A DNA stretch of 64,000 nucleotides from Streptomyces capillispiralis (GCF_007829875.1 NZ_VIWV01000001.1:868001-932000), one strand, 5' to 3'; numbered from the stretch's first letter, positions 25,339 to 36,416 are shown. Numbers and translations are program-made. Notes: generated by a model not told the origin, from the letters alone.

Positions 25339-26844
25339 ATGGCCGTGGACTTGAGCAGGCAGGGCTACCGCGTGCAGCGGTGGGCGGCGCGGGGGGCGCT
25401 GACCGCCGCCGCGCTCGCGGTGGCGACCCCTCTCGTCTACGGCGGGCTGCGCGGGTTGCTCCTGCTGGTCTGCGGGGTCGCCGGAATGGGGCTGAGCGCG
25501 GCCGCCGTGTGGTGGACCCTCACCCTGCGGGGACCGCTGCGGTGGGCGGCCGCGCTGGTCGCCGTCTGTGTGCCCGTCGGCCTGATCGCCCTGTTCGCCG
25601 CCACCCTGTTCTGGGCGTTGCTGGTGTCCCTGGCGCTGTGGGCGCTGGCGGTGTGGAGCGGCCGCTTCGCGCTGCGCGGAACGGGCAGCGAGCGCCCCGC
25701 GGCCCGGGAACGGCGGCTGCCGCCGCCCCGCCGGCCGGTGCTGATCATGAACCCGCGCTCCGGCGGCGGCAAGGTGGGCCGGTTCCGGCTGCGGGAGAAG
25801 GCGGAGCGGCTGGGAGCGCGGGTGGTGCTGCTCGAGCCGGGCAAGCAGCACGACGTGACCGCGCTGGCCCGGGCCGCCGTCGCGGACGGCGCGGACCTGC
25901 TGGGCGCCGCGGGCGGCGACGGCACCCAGGCGCTGGTGGCGGCCGTGGCCGCCGAGCACGACATCCCGTTCCTGGTGATCAGCGCCGGGACGCGCAACCA
26001 CTTCGCCCTGGACCTCGGTCTCGACCGGGGGAACCCCGCCGCGTGTCTCGACGCGCTCACCGACGGCGTGGAGCTGCGGGTGGACCTGGGCTTCGCGGGG
26101 GAGCAGCCGTTCGTGAACAACGCCTCCTTCGGCGCGTACGCGGCGATCGTGCAGAGCCCCGCCTACCGCGACGACAAGATCGGCACCAGCCTGGAGATGC
26201 TGCCCGATCTGCTCACCGGTCAGCAGGGGCCTCGGCTGGTCGCCCGCGCGGGCGGCACGACGCTCACCGCGCCGCAGGCCGTGCTGGTCAGCAACAACCC
26301 CTACCGCACCGGCGACCCCTTCGGGCTCGGGCGGCGGGAGCGGCTCGACTCCGCCGTGCTGGGTGTCCTCGGCGTCAGGCTGGAGGGCGCCGTGGGCGCC
26401 GCCGCGCTGCTGCTGAACCCCGATCCGAGCGGGCTGACCATCCTGACCGCCCCCGAGGTCGTCATCGAGGCGGACCGGGCGGAGATCGAGGCCGGGATCG
26501 ACGGGGAGGCGATGGTGCTGCCCGCCCCGGTCCACTGCCGCATCGCCCCGGGCGCGCTGCGCGTCCGGGTCCCGCGCAAGCGGCCCGGTGTCACCAGGGC
26601 CCCGGCGCGGCTGGACTGGCGGCGCCTGCGCAAGCTGGCGGCGACGGTCGGCCGTACCGCGGCGCCGAGCCGGCTGCACCGCCCGTACGTCGCGCCGGAC
26701 GCACCGGACGTGCCGGGGGTGCCGGTCGCACCGCCCGTACCGCCGACACCGCCCGCCGGACCTGGCGGGCCTGACACGCCTGGCGCGCCTGGCGGACCTG
26801 GTGCGCCGCAGGAGCCGGCCGGACCCCGTTCATCGCACCAGTAG
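25339..26844 (+). CDS. Diacylglycerol kinase-like lipid kinase with membrane N terminus
   Basis: A 501-residue protein. Hydrophobic segments fill about residues 19-105, then a DAGK catalytic domain: LIMNPRSGGGKVGRF (about residues 135-149), the nucleotide-binding GGDGTQALVAAVA, SAGTRNHFALDLGLD and the C-terminal IDGEAMVLPAP. Such kinases phosphorylate diacylglycerol or related lipids. The last about 60 residues are Pro/Gly-rich and collagen-like, encoded by short GC-rich repeats near 26690-26830. ATG at 25339 follows GGAGG. The 3' end overlaps the convergent TauE gene by 15 bases. Confidence 0.82.
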   Translation: MAVDLSRQGYRVQRWAARGALTAAALAVATPLVYGGLRGLLLLVCGVAGMGLSAAAVWWTLTLRGPLRWAAALVAVCVPVGLIALFAATLFWALLVSLALWALAVWSGRFALRGTGSERPAARERRLPPPRRPVLIMNPRSGGGKVGRFRLREKAERLGARVVLLEPGKQHDVTALARAAVADGADLLGAAGGDGTQALVAAVAAEHDIPFLVISAGTRNHFALDLGLDRGNPAACLDALTDGVELRVDLGFAGEQPFVNNASFGAYAAIVQSPAYRDDKIGTSLEMLPDLLTGQQGPRLVARAGGTTLTAPQAVLVSNNPYRTGDPFGLGRRERLDSAVLGVLGVRLEGAVGAAALLLNPDPSGLTILTAPEVVIEADRAEIEAGIDGEAMVLPAPVHCRIAPGALRVRVPRKRPGVTRAPARLDWRRLRKLAATVGRTAAPSRLHRPYVAPDAPDVPGVPVAPPVPPTPPAGPGGPDTPGAPGGPGAPQEPAGPRSSHQ

Positions 26845-27603
26845 CTGCACGCCTCCCACGACCGTCGCCGCGATCACGAGTTGTTCGAAGAGTCGCTGGT
26901 TGATCCTGTTCACAGCCCATTTGCCGAGCAACGCACCGGGCACGACGAACAGCACGAGCGCCGCGTCGAGCAGCAGCGAGTCGGCGTCGATCAGTCCGAG
27001 CCCGGCGCTGAAGGGCAGCTTGGAGGTATTGACGATGAGGAAGAAGAACGCCGAGGTCCCCAGGAAGCCCAGCTTGCGGAAGCCCGCGGAGAGCAGGTAC
27101 ATCGACATCACCGGGCCGCCCGCGTTGGCGACCATGGTGGTGAAGCCGCCGAGGACGCCGTAGGAGCGGGCCTTGGCGCGGCCGGCCCGGGTGGTGACCC
27201 CGTCGGGCTCCTCCTCCGCGTCGGCCCCGCGCCGCCGCCACACCGTCACGGCGGCCATCAGCAGCAGGATCGCTCCGATCGAGGTCCGTACGGCCCCGTC
27301 GTCCGCCCACATCAGGAACACGGTGCCGACGACGACGCCCGCCGCGACCGCCGGGAACAGCCGCCACAGCGTCGGCCAGTGGGCGTGCCGGCGGTAGGTG
27401 AGGACGGCGAGCAGGTCACCGGCGATCAGGATGGGCAGCAGGACGCCGGTGGAGGCGCGGGCGGGCAGGACGGCGGCGAAGATGGCGAGGCTCACCGTGT
27501 TGGCCCCGCTGACGGCGGTCTTGGAGAAGCCGACGAGCAGGGCGGCGAAGGCGAGCGCGGCGAATTCCCAGCCGGTGAGGTGCCAGAGAGTCATCGTGTT
27601 CAT
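26830..27603 (-). CDS. TauE/SafE-family membrane exporter
   Basis: A 257-residue integral membrane protein with about seven to eight hydrophobic segments and the family features VGFSKTAVSGANTVSLAIFA near the N terminus and GGFTTMVANAGGPVMSMYLL in the middle. Members move sulfite, sulfoacetate or other organic anions. ATG at 27603 is the first in the hydrophobic frame; the ribosome site is weak, and an ATG nine bases downstream is possible. Monocistronic. The substrate is unknown. Confidence 0.82.
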   Translation of the reverse strand: MNTMTLWHLTGWEFAALAFAALLVGFSKTAVSGANTVSLAIFAAVLPARASTGVLLPILIAGDLLAVLTYRRHAHWPTLWRLFPAVAAGVVVGTVFLMWADDGAVRTSIGAILLLMAAVTVWRRRGADAEEEPDGVTTRAGRAKARSYGVLGGFTTMVANAGGPVMSMYLLSAGFRKLGFLGTSAFFFLIVNTSKLPFSAGLGLIDADSLLLDAALVLFVVPGALLGKWAVNRINQRLFEQLVIAATVVGGVQLLVR

Positions 27604-27703
27604 GCGGAGACCGATGCTATGTGCAAGCAACCGGCGCCCGTAAGGCGGTCACGCGACCGGATGGAGAACGGCCAGTCACACGGTGTACCACCGACGGCAG
27701 GCC

Positions 27704-28891
<1,188 letters not shown>

Positions 28892-28939
28892 GACAGGACT
28901 CCTGACCCGATGCCGATGGCTTTACGTGACCGGCGAGTA

Positions 28940-28950
28940 GCTAAATTAGC
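28940..28950. promoter_or_regulatory. GCTAAATTAGC palindrome upstream of the thiolase gene
   Basis: A perfect 5+1+5 dyad, with a second partial copy (CTAGTTTTC, from 28954) nearby, in an AT-rich patch 49-59 bases upstream of the thiolase GTG and about 155 upstream of the Dps-like gene. It resembles TetR-type operators in form. No TetR gene is in the window, so the regulator is unknown. Confidence 0.4.
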
Positions 28951-29102
28951 ACCGCTAGTTTTCCACTATAGACCGCGCACGGCCCGCTGGGAAGATCCCG
29001 CGAAAGTGGGTGCATGCTGCACGGGTGCCGGGTTTGCGCCGTGGGGGCGGGGGCACCCGCGCGTTCGGGGACGACACACCGAACAAGGAGGAGCAGCACT
29101 TC

Positions 29103-29585
29103 ATGACCGTTGTGAGGAGCACCCTGCCCGACGAGGCCCGCCGCGTTTCCTGCGAGGCCCTCCAGGACACCCTGGTCGACCTGCTCGGGCTGTCACTGAT
29201 CGGGAAGCAGGCCCACTGGAACGTCGTGGGTCCGCGGTTCCGTTCCGTCCACCTCCAGCTGGACGAGGTGGTCTCGGCCGCGCGCGCCCACGCCGACACG
29301 GTGGCGGAGCGGGCCGCGGCGCTCGGCGTGCCGCCGGACGGCCGCCCGGAGACCATCGCCAAGGTCTTCTCGCTGCCGGCCCCGAAGGAGGGCTGGCTGC
29401 GCGACACGGAGGCGGTGGCCGTGATGACGGAGGCGCTGGGCTCGGCGGTCGCCCGGCTGCGCGAGCGCATCGACACCACCGAGAAGGCGGACCCGGTCAC
29501 CCAGGACCTGCTGATCTCCATCACCGCGGACCTGGAGAAGCAGCGCTGGATGTTCGAGGCGGAGAACTTCCCCGGCGAGTCCTGA
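29103..29585 (+). CDS. Dps-like ferritin (DNA protection/iron storage)
   Basis: A 160-residue Dps-family four-helix protein. The ferroxidase motif is intact: KQAHWNVVGPRFRSVHLQLD (about residues 39-58) with the two His, Asp and following Glu that bind iron at the dimer interface. Dps proteins store iron, detoxify peroxide and compact DNA under stress. Strong AAGGAGGAG ribosome site before the ATG at 29103. The N-terminal tail is short and not lysine-rich, so DNA binding may be weak. It is followed by the DUF3140 and glycosylase genes on the same strand. Confidence 0.88.
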   Translation: MTVVRSTLPDEARRVSCEALQDTLVDLLGLSLIGKQAHWNVVGPRFRSVHLQLDEVVSAARAHADTVAERAAALGVPPDGRPETIAKVFSLPAPKEGWLRDTEAVAVMTEALGSAVARLRERIDTTEKADPVTQDLLISITADLEKQRWMFEAENFPGES

Positions 29586-29625
29586 CCGCTCCGGACACCG
29601 GGAACCCACGCACGACAAGGGGCAC

Positions 29626-29961
29626 ATGATGAGCGACGCCCTCGAGACCGAAGCGCTGTGGGACGACTTCCACCGCGTGGTGAACATGACGTCGGCGGAA
29701 CTCGCGGCCTGGCTGCGGGTGAGCGACGCCGGCGAGACCACCGAACCGCTGCCCGACCAGGCGGGTTCCGAGACGGGCCGGCACGTCCTGGCCATCCTCC
29801 AGAAGCGCCGCACCGACCTCACCGGGGACGACCTGCGCGTGATGGAGGAGGTCGTGGACGCCGTCACCGCGCAGACGGACCCGGAGAACGAGCCCGCGGC
29901 CGAGGACACGGCCCGCCGGCACCGGCTGATGACGCTCGGCCACGACCCGCTCAAGGCGTAG
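29626..29961 (+). CDS. DUF3140 domain protein
   Basis: A 111-residue protein with ALWDDFHRVVNMTSAELAAWL near the N terminus and HVLAILQKRRTDLTGDDLRVM in the middle, the two blocks that define DUF3140. It is acidic and probably all-helical; function unknown. Two consecutive ATGs open the frame; the second (29629) has better spacing from AAGGGG. It is 40 bases after the Dps-like gene and 2 bases before the glycosylase gene, suggesting co-expression with stress/DNA-protection functions. Confidence 0.75.
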   Translation: MMSDALETEALWDDFHRVVNMTSAELAAWLRVSDAGETTEPLPDQAGSETGRHVLAILQKRRTDLTGDDLRVMEEVVDAVTAQTDPENEPAAEDTARRHRLMTLGHDPLKA

Positions 29962-29963
29962 CC

Positions 29964-30623
29964 GTGGCCGGCCGGGACGAACGGGCGGTGGTGCGGGCCC
30001 TCGTCGAGGCGCACGGCCGGACGTACGCCGAGGAGGCGGGCATCGTCCTGAAGGACACGCCGCAGCCGCTGTACCGGCTGCTGGTGCTGGCCCACCTGCT
30101 CAGTGCCCGCATCAAGGGATCGATCGCCGTGGCCACCGCCCGTGCCCTGCACGAGGCGGGGCTGCGCGATCCCCGCCGCATGGCCGACGCCGACTGGCAG
30201 GAACGGGTGGACGCCCTCGGCCGGGGCGGTTACCGGCGCTACGACGAACGCACCGCGACCCAACTGGGCGAGGGCGCCGCGCTGTTGACCGAGCGCTGGG
30301 GCGGCGACCTGCGCCGGCTGCGCGCGGAGGCGGACGGCGACGTCGCCGAACTGCGGCGGCTGCTCCAGGAGTTCCCGGGTGTGGGTCCGGCCGGCGCGGA
30401 CATCTTCCTGCGCGAGGTGCAGCGCGTCTGGCCGGAGGCCGCGCCGTACCTGGACGCCAAGGCCCTCCAGGGCGCGGAACGGCTGAAGCTGCCGAAGGAC
30501 CCGGACCGGCTCCTGTCCCTGGCGGGCCGCACCGAACCGGCCGTGCTGGCGGCGGCGTTGGTCCGCGCGGCGATCGGGAAGGACGTGGCCGAGGACTCCC
30601 TGAACCGGGCCGGGTCGCGGTGA
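29964..30623 (+). CDS. HhH-GPD-type DNA glycosylase (endonuclease III-like)
   Basis: A 219-residue helix-hairpin-helix protein. The hairpin reads LLQEFPGVGPAGADIFLREV (about residues 133-152), with the PGVG turn of the endonuclease III/AlkA superfamily. The lysine that makes endonuclease III a lyase (in GRKTA) is absent, so it is more like a monofunctional AlkA-type glycosylase. A candidate catalytic Asp is in PYLDAKAL. No Cys cluster for a [4Fe-4S] centre follows. GTG start at 29964, two bases after the DUF3140 stop. A role in base-excision repair is inferred. Confidence 0.75.
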   Translation: MAGRDERAVVRALVEAHGRTYAEEAGIVLKDTPQPLYRLLVLAHLLSARIKGSIAVATARALHEAGLRDPRRMADADWQERVDALGRGGYRRYDERTATQLGEGAALLTERWGGDLRRLRAEADGDVAELRRLLQEFPGVGPAGADIFLREVQRVWPEAAPYLDAKALQGAERLKLPKDPDRLLSLAGRTEPAVLAAALVRAAIGKDVAEDSLNRAGSR

Positions 30624-30738
30624 CCCCGAGCACAACGGCACCGCTTCGCTCCCCCGTTCGCGGGACAATGTGATCACCGCGCGGCACAATGGCCGGGCGG
30701 CCCGACCCGGCCGTACGGGCATGGAAGAGGGAGAGACC

Positions 30739-31551
30739 GTGAGTGAGAGCCACACCCCGCCGAGCGGCTCGGCGAGGCTGAACACCGGTGTGGCGCACAA
30801 CGCGCGCGTGTGGAACTACTGGATCGGCGGCAAGGACAACTACGAGGTCGACCAGCGGGTCGGCGACCACGTCGCCTCGATCAACCCGATCATCCGGGAC
30901 ATCGCCCGCGCGGACCGGGAGTTCCTGGGCCGGGCCGTGACGTACCTGACCCGCGAGCGCGGCGTGCGCCAGTTCCTCGACATCGGCACCGGGCTCCCGA
31001 CCGCGGACAACACCCATGAGATCGCCCAGCGCATCGCGCCCGACGCGCGGATCGTGTACGTCGACAACGACCCGATCGTGCTGGTGCACGCCCGCACCCT
31101 GCTGACCGGGAGCGGCGAGGGCGCCACCGCCTACATCGACGCCGACGTGCACGACCCGGACGCCATCCTGGAGCGCGCCGCCGGAACCCTGGACCTCTCC
31201 CGCCCCGTCGCGGTGATGATGCTGGGCATCCTCAACTTCGTCCTCGACACCGACAAGGCCCGTGACATCGTGCGCCGGGTCATGGCGGCGGTGCCCTCCG
31301 GGAGCTTCCTGGTCCTCACGCACCCCACCTTCGACCCCGAGGTCGGCGGCGAACTGCAGGTCCCCGCCATGGAGTTCTGGAACGAGAACGCCACTCCCCC
31401 GATCACGGCCCGCGGCGCCGCGGACATCGCCGCGTTCTTCGAGGGCCTGGAACTGGTCGAGCCCGGCCTGGTGTCGTGCGCGCGGTGGCACGCCGACCCG
31501 GACTCCGCGGTCGTGGTGCCCCAGTACGGCGCGGTGGCCGTGAAACCCTGA
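30739..31551 (+). CDS. DUF574 SAM-dependent methyltransferase (Methyltransf_19)
   Basis: A 270-residue member of the DUF574 family, greatly expanded in Streptomyces. Diagnostic segments are NTGVAHNARVWNYWIGGKDN (about residues 16-35), the SAM-binding FLDIGTGLPTADNTHEIAQ, VYVDNDPIVLVHAR, and HPTFDPEVGGELQ. GTG at 30739 is chosen because GAGGGAGAG lies seven bases upstream, although an ATG occurs at 30721. The methyl acceptor is unknown. Monocistronic. Confidence 0.85.
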   Translation: MSESHTPPSGSARLNTGVAHNARVWNYWIGGKDNYEVDQRVGDHVASINPIIRDIARADREFLGRAVTYLTRERGVRQFLDIGTGLPTADNTHEIAQRIAPDARIVYVDNDPIVLVHARTLLTGSGEGATAYIDADVHDPDAILERAAGTLDLSRPVAVMMLGILNFVLDTDKARDIVRRVMAAVPSGSFLVLTHPTFDPEVGGELQVPAMEFWNENATPPITARGAADIAAFFEGLELVEPGLVSCARWHADPDSAVVVPQYGAVAVKP

Positions 31552-31629
31552 ACCGGAGCGCGGCCGGTCGGCGTGGGGGTGCTCGCACGCGTTCCGGAGC
31601 GGCTCCTCCCACGCCCCGACGGCTGAAAG

Positions 31630-31635
31630 TATGAT
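31630..31635 (+). promoter_or_regulatory. Candidate leaderless-promoter -10 element
   Basis: TATGAT sits six bases before the ATG of the DUF4916 gene at 31642, with no ribosome site between. A transcript starting at the usual distance would begin at the start codon itself, as in many Streptomyces leaderless messages. Confidence 0.55.
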
Positions 31636-31641
31636 CAAGCA

Positions 31642-32178
31642 ATGTCTGACATGACCGAAACCACGCCGGGCTGGCTGTCCTCCGACGATCTGGAGATGGC
31701 GCGCGCCCACATGCCGATCCTGTACGTCGAGGCCGTCCCCGTGCGGGTCGACGACAGCGGTGAAGTCACCAGCGTCGGTCTGCTGCTGCGCATCGGACCG
31801 GACGGCACGGTCAGCCGGACCCTGGTCTCCGGCCGGGTCCTCCACCACGAACGCGTGCGGGACGCCCTGCTGCGCCACCTGGAGAAGGACCTCGGACCGG
31901 TGGCGCTGCCCCGCGTCCCCGCGTCGCTCCAGCCGTTCACGGTCGCCGAGTACTTCCCCACCCAGGGGGTCACCCCCTTCCACGACCCCCGTCAGCACGC
32001 GGTGTCGCTGGCGTACATCGTGCCGGTGACGGGTGACTGCCGGCCCCGGCAGGACGCGCTCGACCTGGTCTGGTTCAGCCCGCAGGAGGCCGCGTCGCAG
32101 GCGGTCCAGAGCGAGATGCCGGGCGGGCACGGGGTGCTGCTGAAGCAGGCGCTGGCCCACGCGGGCTGCGCCGTCTGA
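31642..32178 (+). CDS. NUDIX-like DUF4916 protein
   Basis: A 178-residue protein of the DUF4916 branch of the NUDIX fold: WLSSDDLEMARAHMPILYVEAVPVR at the N terminus and FTVAEYFPTQGVTPFHDPRQHAVSLAYIVPV in the middle. The canonical NUDIX box (GX5EX7REUXEEXGU) is not recognisable; in its place is GRVLHHERVRDALLRHLEKDLGP, so hydrolase activity is uncertain. The message is probably leaderless. It is convergent with the ABC ATPase gene, 15 bases away. Confidence 0.75.
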   Translation: MSDMTETTPGWLSSDDLEMARAHMPILYVEAVPVRVDDSGEVTSVGLLLRIGPDGTVSRTLVSGRVLHHERVRDALLRHLEKDLGPVALPRVPASLQPFTVAEYFPTQGVTPFHDPRQHAVSLAYIVPVTGDCRPRQDALDLVWFSPQEAASQAVQSEMPGGHGVLLKQALAHAGCAV

Positions 32179-32193
32179 CGACGCCGGCCGGGC

Positions 32194-33378
32194 TCAGACC
32201 CCGCTCTCCGGGTGGGTGAGGTTGGTCCCGGTCGACGGGTCGAAGACATGGGCCTTGCCCATGTCGATCCGCAGGTCCAGGGGCGCGCCCTCGCGGGCAC
32301 GGGTGGCGGCGTCCAGCCGGGCCACGATCTGCTGGGCCGTCCCGGCGCCGGTGTCGCGCGCCCCGGAGTCCGTGGCCAGTTCCTCCAGCTCGGCGGTGGT
32401 CACCGGCCCGCCCTCGGCACTGAAGTAGACGTACGCGTCGGAGCCCAGCGACTCCAGCACGTCCACGGTGGCGGTGACGACGGGGCCGCCCGTCTCACGG
32501 GCCAGGCTCGCGTCCTCGAACGCCTCGGGACGCAGCCCGACGATCACCTCGCGGGGCGCGTCGCGCTCCTCCAGTGCCCGGCGCATGGGGTCGTCGAGCG
32601 GCAGGACACCCAGCGGGGTGCGCAGCAGGCCCTCGGAGAGGGAGGCGTTGACGAAGTTCATCGCCGGGGAGCCGATGAAGCCCGCGACGAACAGGTTGCG
32701 CGGCATCGCGTAGAGCTGCGCGGGGGTGCCGATCTGCTGGACCAGGCCCTGCCGCATGACGACGACCCGGTCGCCGAGGGTCATCGCCTCCGTCTGGTCG
32801 TGGGTGACGTACACGGTGGTGGTGCCCAGGCGGCGCTGCAGCCGGGAGATCTGGGTGCGCATCTGCACGCGCAGCTTGGCGTCGAGGTTGGACAGCGGCT
32901 CGTCCATGAGGAACGCCTTGGGGTCGCGGACGATGGCCCGGCCCATGGCCACCCGCTGGCGCTGTCCGCCGGAGAGGTTGGCGGGCTTGCGGTCCAGGAA
33001 CTCGCTCAGGTCGAGGACCCGGGCGGCCTCGTCGACCTTGCTGTCGATGGTGGCCTTGTCCACCTTGGCCAGCCGCAGCGGGAAGCCCATGTTCTCCCGC
33101 ACGCTCATGTGCGGGTAGAGGGCGTAGCTCTGGAACACCATGGCGACGTCGCGCTCCTTGGGCGCGAGGTCGTTGACGACGCGCCCGTCGATGCGCAGGG
33201 TGCCCTCGGTGATGTCCTCGAGACCGGCGATCATGTTGAGCGTGGTCGACTTGCCGCATCCGGACGGCCCGACCAGGATCACGAACTCGCCGTCGGCGAT
33301 GTCGAGGTCCACGTCCCGCACGGCGACGGATCCGTCGGGATAGCGCTTGGTGACGCCTTCTAGGACGATCTCGGCCAT
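32194..33378 (-). CDS. ABC transporter ATP-binding protein, MsmK/UgpC/SugC type
   Basis: A 394-residue ATPase of carbohydrate importers: Walker [10 protein letters not shown] (about residues 37-45), signature LSGGQRQRV, Walker [13 protein letters not shown] and the switch His in VTHDQTEAM. The C-terminal regulatory OB-like domain (about residues 235-394) is of the MalK/UgpC kind, matching SugC. It is the last gene of the operon after two permeases and a lipoprotein. In Streptomyces one MsiK ATPase often serves several importers; here a dedicated one is present. Confidence 0.88.
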   Translation of the reverse strand: MAEIVLEGVTKRYPDGSVAVRDVDLDIADGEFVILVGPSGCGKSTTLNMIAGLEDITEGTLRIDGRVVNDLAPKERDVAMVFQSYALYPHMSVRENMGFPLRLAKVDKATIDSKVDEAARVLDLSEFLDRKPANLSGGQRQRVAMGRAIVRDPKAFLMDEPLSNLDAKLRVQMRTQISRLQRRLGTTTVYVTHDQTEAMTLGDRVVVMRQGLVQQIGTPAQLYAMPRNLFVAGFIGSPAMNFVNASLSEGLLRTPLGVLPLDDPMRRALEERDAPREVIVGLRPEAFEDASLARETGGPVVTATVDVLESLGSDAYVYFSAEGGPVTTAELEELATDSGARDTGAGTAQQIVARLDAATRAREGAPLDLRIDMGKAHVFDPSTGTNLTHPESGV

Positions 33379-33403
33379 GGCTGGTGCCTCCTTGCCTTCA
33401 GTC

Positions 33404-34237
33404 TCATCCCTTGACCGCGCCGGAGGTCAGTCCGGCGACGATCCGCCGCTGGAAGAGCAGGACGAAGATGATGATCGGGACGGTGATCACCACGGCGGCC
33501 GCGGCGATCGACCCCGTGGGCTGCTGGAACTGGGAGCTGCCGGTGAAGAACGCGATCGCGGCGGGCACGGTCCGCGCGGACTCGGTGGAGGTGAGCGAGA
33601 TCGCGAACAGGAAGTCGTTCCAGCAGAAGATGAACACGAGGATGGCGGTGGTGAACACGCCCGGCGCCGCCAGCGGCACGATGACCATCCGGAACGCCTG
33701 CGCGGGCGTGGCACCGTCCACCTTGGCGGCCTTCTCCAGGTCCCAGGGGATCTCCCGGAAGAACGCCGACAGGGTGTAGATCGCCAGCGGCAGCGAGAAG
33801 GTCATGTACGGGATGATCAGGCCCGGCCAGGTGTCGAAGATGCCGATGATCCGCTCGATGTTGAACAGCGGGGAGACCAGCGAGATCGGCGGGAACATGG
33901 CGATGAGCAGCGACATGCCGATGAGGAGCCGCTTGCCGGGGAACCGCAGCCGGGCGACCGCGTAGGCGGCCATGGTGCCGAGGATCACCGCGATCACGGT
34001 GGCGATCAGGGCGATGCCGATCGAGTTGATCAGCGCCCGGGTGAACTCGGAGGTCTCGAAGATGCCCCGGTAGTTCTCCCAGGTCCAGTCCCGGGGGACG
34101 TAGTTGCCGTCGGTGAGGGTGGCGGGGTCCTTGAACGACAGGGCGACGATCCACCACACCGGGAAGAGCGCGTACAGCACCACCACGATGTTGACGACGC
34201 CCCAGCGGGTCGCGTGTGTCTTGCCCACGGCGGCCAT
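33404..34237 (-). CDS. ABC sugar transporter permease, MalG/SugB type
   Basis: A 277-residue membrane protein with about six hydrophobic segments and the permease EAA loop [22 protein letters not shown] that docks on the ATPase. N-terminal [23 protein letters not shown] is typical of MalG-like permeases. The ATG overlaps the stop of the first permease as TGATG. It pairs with the permease at 34237 to form the channel. Confidence 0.88.
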   Translation of the reverse strand: MAAVGKTHATRWGVVNIVVVLYALFPVWWIVALSFKDPATLTDGNYVPRDWTWENYRGIFETSEFTRALINSIGIALIATVIAVILGTMAAYAVARLRFPGKRLLIGMSLLIAMFPPISLVSPLFNIERIIGIFDTWPGLIIPYMTFSLPLAIYTLSAFFREIPWDLEKAAKVDGATPAQAFRMVIVPLAAPGVFTTAILVFIFCWNDFLFAISLTSTESARTVPAAIAFFTGSSQFQQPTGSIAAAAVVITVPIIIFVLLFQRRIVAGLTSGAVKG

Positions 34238-35154
34238 CAGCGCTTCACCTCCGCGCCCGGTGCGGCCGCGCCGAACAGCTTGACGAAGGTGAAGGCGATG
34301 ATCCCGACGCAGAGGAAGATCAGGACCGAGATCGCCGACCCGATGCCCAGGTTCAGCGCGGTGAACAGGTTGTCGTAGCCGAGGATCGACAGGGAGCCGG
34401 TGCCCTGGGCGCCCGCCGTCAGCACGTAGATGTTGTCGAAGATCCGGAAGGCGTCCAGGGTGCGGAAGAGCAGCGCGACCAGGATCGCCGGTTTCATCAG
34501 CGGCAGCATGACCTTGGTGAACCGCTGCCAGGGGGTGGCGCCGTCGACCATCGCGGCCTTCAATGTCTCCTCGGGGACCAGGGCGAGACCGGCGAGCAGC
34601 AGCAGCGCCATGAACGGGGTGGTCTTCCACACCTCGGCGAGGATGATCAGCCACAGCGCCGGCCACTGCTCGGTGAGCGGTGCCTCGCCGCTGGGCAACA
34701 GCTCGGCGAGGTAGCCGAGTTCGGGGGTCCAGGCGTACTGCCAGGAGAACGCGGCGACGACGGTGACGATGCCGTACGGGATGAGGACGGCGGTGCGGAC
34801 CGTGCCGCGCAGGAAGAGCGTCCGGTGCATGACGAGGGCCAGGCCCATGCCGAGGACGAGTTCGACGGCCACGGACACGGCGGTGATGAACAGGGTGACC
34901 CAGAAGGCGTCCCACCAGAACGGCGAGGACAGCACCGCCCCGTAGTTGCTCAGGCCCACGAACTCGGCCCGGGCGGGGAAGCGCAGGTCGTAGCGCTGGA
35001 GGGAGAGGTAGACCGCGTAGCCGATGGGGTAGGCGGTCACGGCGGTCATGACGAGGACGGCCGGTGCGCACAGCAGCCAGCCCAGGCGCCGCTCCTGCTG
35101 GGCGCCGGCCGAGGGGGCCGCCTTGCGCTTCGCCGGCTCCACCATCGTGCTCAC
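34237..35154 (-). CDS. ABC sugar transporter permease, MalF/SugA type
   Basis: A 305-residue membrane protein with about six hydrophobic segments and an EAA loop ([18 protein letters not shown]). GTG at 35154 overlaps the binding-protein stop as GTGA and follows GAGGG by nine bases; an in-frame ATG at 35145 is an alternative. It forms the heterodimeric channel with the second permease. Confidence 0.86.
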   Translation of the reverse strand: MSTMVEPAKRKAAPSAGAQQERRLGWLLCAPAVLVMTAVTAYPIGYAVYLSLQRYDLRFPARAEFVGLSNYGAVLSSPFWWDAFWVTLFITAVSVAVELVLGMGLALVMHRTLFLRGTVRTAVLIPYGIVTVVAAFSWQYAWTPELGYLAELLPSGEAPLTEQWPALWLIILAEVWKTTPFMALLLLAGLALVPEETLKAAMVDGATPWQRFTKVMLPLMKPAILVALLFRTLDAFRIFDNIYVLTAGAQGTGSLSILGYDNLFTALNLGIGSAISVLIFLCVGIIAFTFVKLFGAAAPGAEVKR

Positions 35155-36416
35155 GGGATCACACCCTCGGATCGCAGGGCCTGGTCGATCTGCTCCCGGA
35201 TGGTGTCGACCGCGTTCTCCGGTTCGATGCCGGACGGCGGGGACAGGGTGTGGGAGACGGCGATCGACACGTTCTGGTAGACGGGGGTGACCGGACGGAC
35301 GCTCGCCGACTCGAGCGCGGCCAGCACCTCCTTGGAGAAGGGGTACTCCTTCATGAACGCCGGCTCGTCGTAGAGGGCGCGCAGGGTGGGCGGCAGTCCG
35401 CCCTCGAGCGCGGCGGTGAGCTGGTTCTCCCGGTTGCGCAGGCACAGGGCGGCCTCGAAGGCCAGGTCGGGGTGGCGGGAGTAGGCGCTGACGGCGAGGT
35501 CGATGCCGCCGATGGTGGGGCGTGCGGGACGGCCGGCGTCGACGCGGGGGTAGGGCGCCCAGCGGAAGTCCTCGAACAGCTCGGGGTTGTTCGCTTTCAT
35601 CGACGGATAGACGAACGGGTAGTTGAGTTCGAAGGCCGCCACGCCGGACTCCATGGCCAGGCGGTTCTGGTCCTCCATCTGGTTGGGCAGGGAGGGATCG
35701 GCGGCCGGGGAGCGGGCGAGGTCCCGCATGATCGAGGCGGCCCGTACGGCGGGCGCGCCGAGGGAGGGCTCGGTGGCGCCCGGATCGAGGATGGAGCCGC
35801 CCGCGCTGTTGACCAGGGTGTTGAACCAGACGGTCAGCCCCTCGTACTGGGCTCCCTGGATCTCCACGTAGTGGGGTTTGCCCTGCCGGGCGAGGTCGCG
35901 GGACATCTCCAGCATCTCGGACCAGGTTGTGGGCGGGGTGGGCACCAGGTCCTTGCGGTACCAGAGGAGCTGGGTGTTGGTGTTGTACGGGACGGCGTAG
36001 AGCCGGCCCTTCCAGGTGCCGGTGCGGAGGGGGACGCGGAGCGTGCCCTCGGTGGCCCGGCGTTTCGCCTCGCCCGTCCACTCGCGGATCCAGCGGGCCT
36101 CGGCGAACTCGGCGGCCCAGGTGACGTCGAGGCCCAGGATGTCCAGCGAGTCGTCCTCGGCGGCGAGTCTGCGCACCATCTGCTGGCGCTGGCCGTCGGC
36201 GGCGCGGGGCAGCTTGTTGTAGCTGATCCGGTAGCGGCCGCCGGATGCCTCGCTGCACCGGTCGGCGGCCTTCTGCAGCGCGCCGGAGTCGTCCGGGAAG
36301 TTGTACCAGTTGAGGGTGGGACGGCCGGTGTCCTCGTCGCCGCCGCAGGCGGCGAGCGTCGACGCCAGCAGAGTCAGCGCGACCAGCGCCCGCGTCCGTC
36401 GCACCACGCGCTCCAC
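35151..36416 (-). CDS. Substrate-binding lipoprotein, LpqY-like (probable trehalose-type sugar)
   Basis: A 421-residue lipoprotein with a short Arg-rich N terminus, hydrophobic core and lipobox LAAC (Cys about residue 24). The mature protein is an extracellular solute-binding protein whose [20 protein letters not shown] and [19 protein letters not shown] blocks resemble mycobacterial LpqY, the trehalose receptor of LpqY-SugABC. Gene order lipoprotein-permease-permease-ATPase matches that system. Several GTG codons lie near the 5' end; 36416 is used, 36407 is possible. Trehalose is inferred from family resemblance only. Confidence 0.82.
   Translation of the reverse strand: MERVVRRTRALVALTLLASTLAACGGDEDTGRPTLNWYNFPDDSGALQKAADRCSEASGGRYRISYNKLPRAADGQRQQMVRRLAAEDDSLDILGLDVTWAAEFAEARWIREWTGEAKRRATEGTLRVPLRTGTWKGRLYAVPYNTNTQLLWYRKDLVPTPPTTWSEMLEMSRDLARQGKPHYVEIQGAQYEGLTVWFNTLVNSAGGSILDPGATEPSLGAPAVRAASIMRDLARSPAADPSLPNQMEDQNRLAMESGVAAFELNYPFVYPSMKANNPELFEDFRWAPYPRVDAGRPARPTIGGIDLAVSAYSRHPDLAFEAALCLRNRENQLTAALEGGLPPTLRALYDEPAFMKEYPFSKEVLAALESASVRPVTPVYQNVSIAVSHTLSPPSGIEPENAVDTIREQIDQALRSEGVIP

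Noticed and set aside
32194..36416. Maltose or glycerol-3-phosphate importer
   Set aside because: The ATPase alone would allow it, but the binding protein resembles LpqY and the gene order matches LpqY-SugABC; trehalose-type remains the better, though unproven, call.
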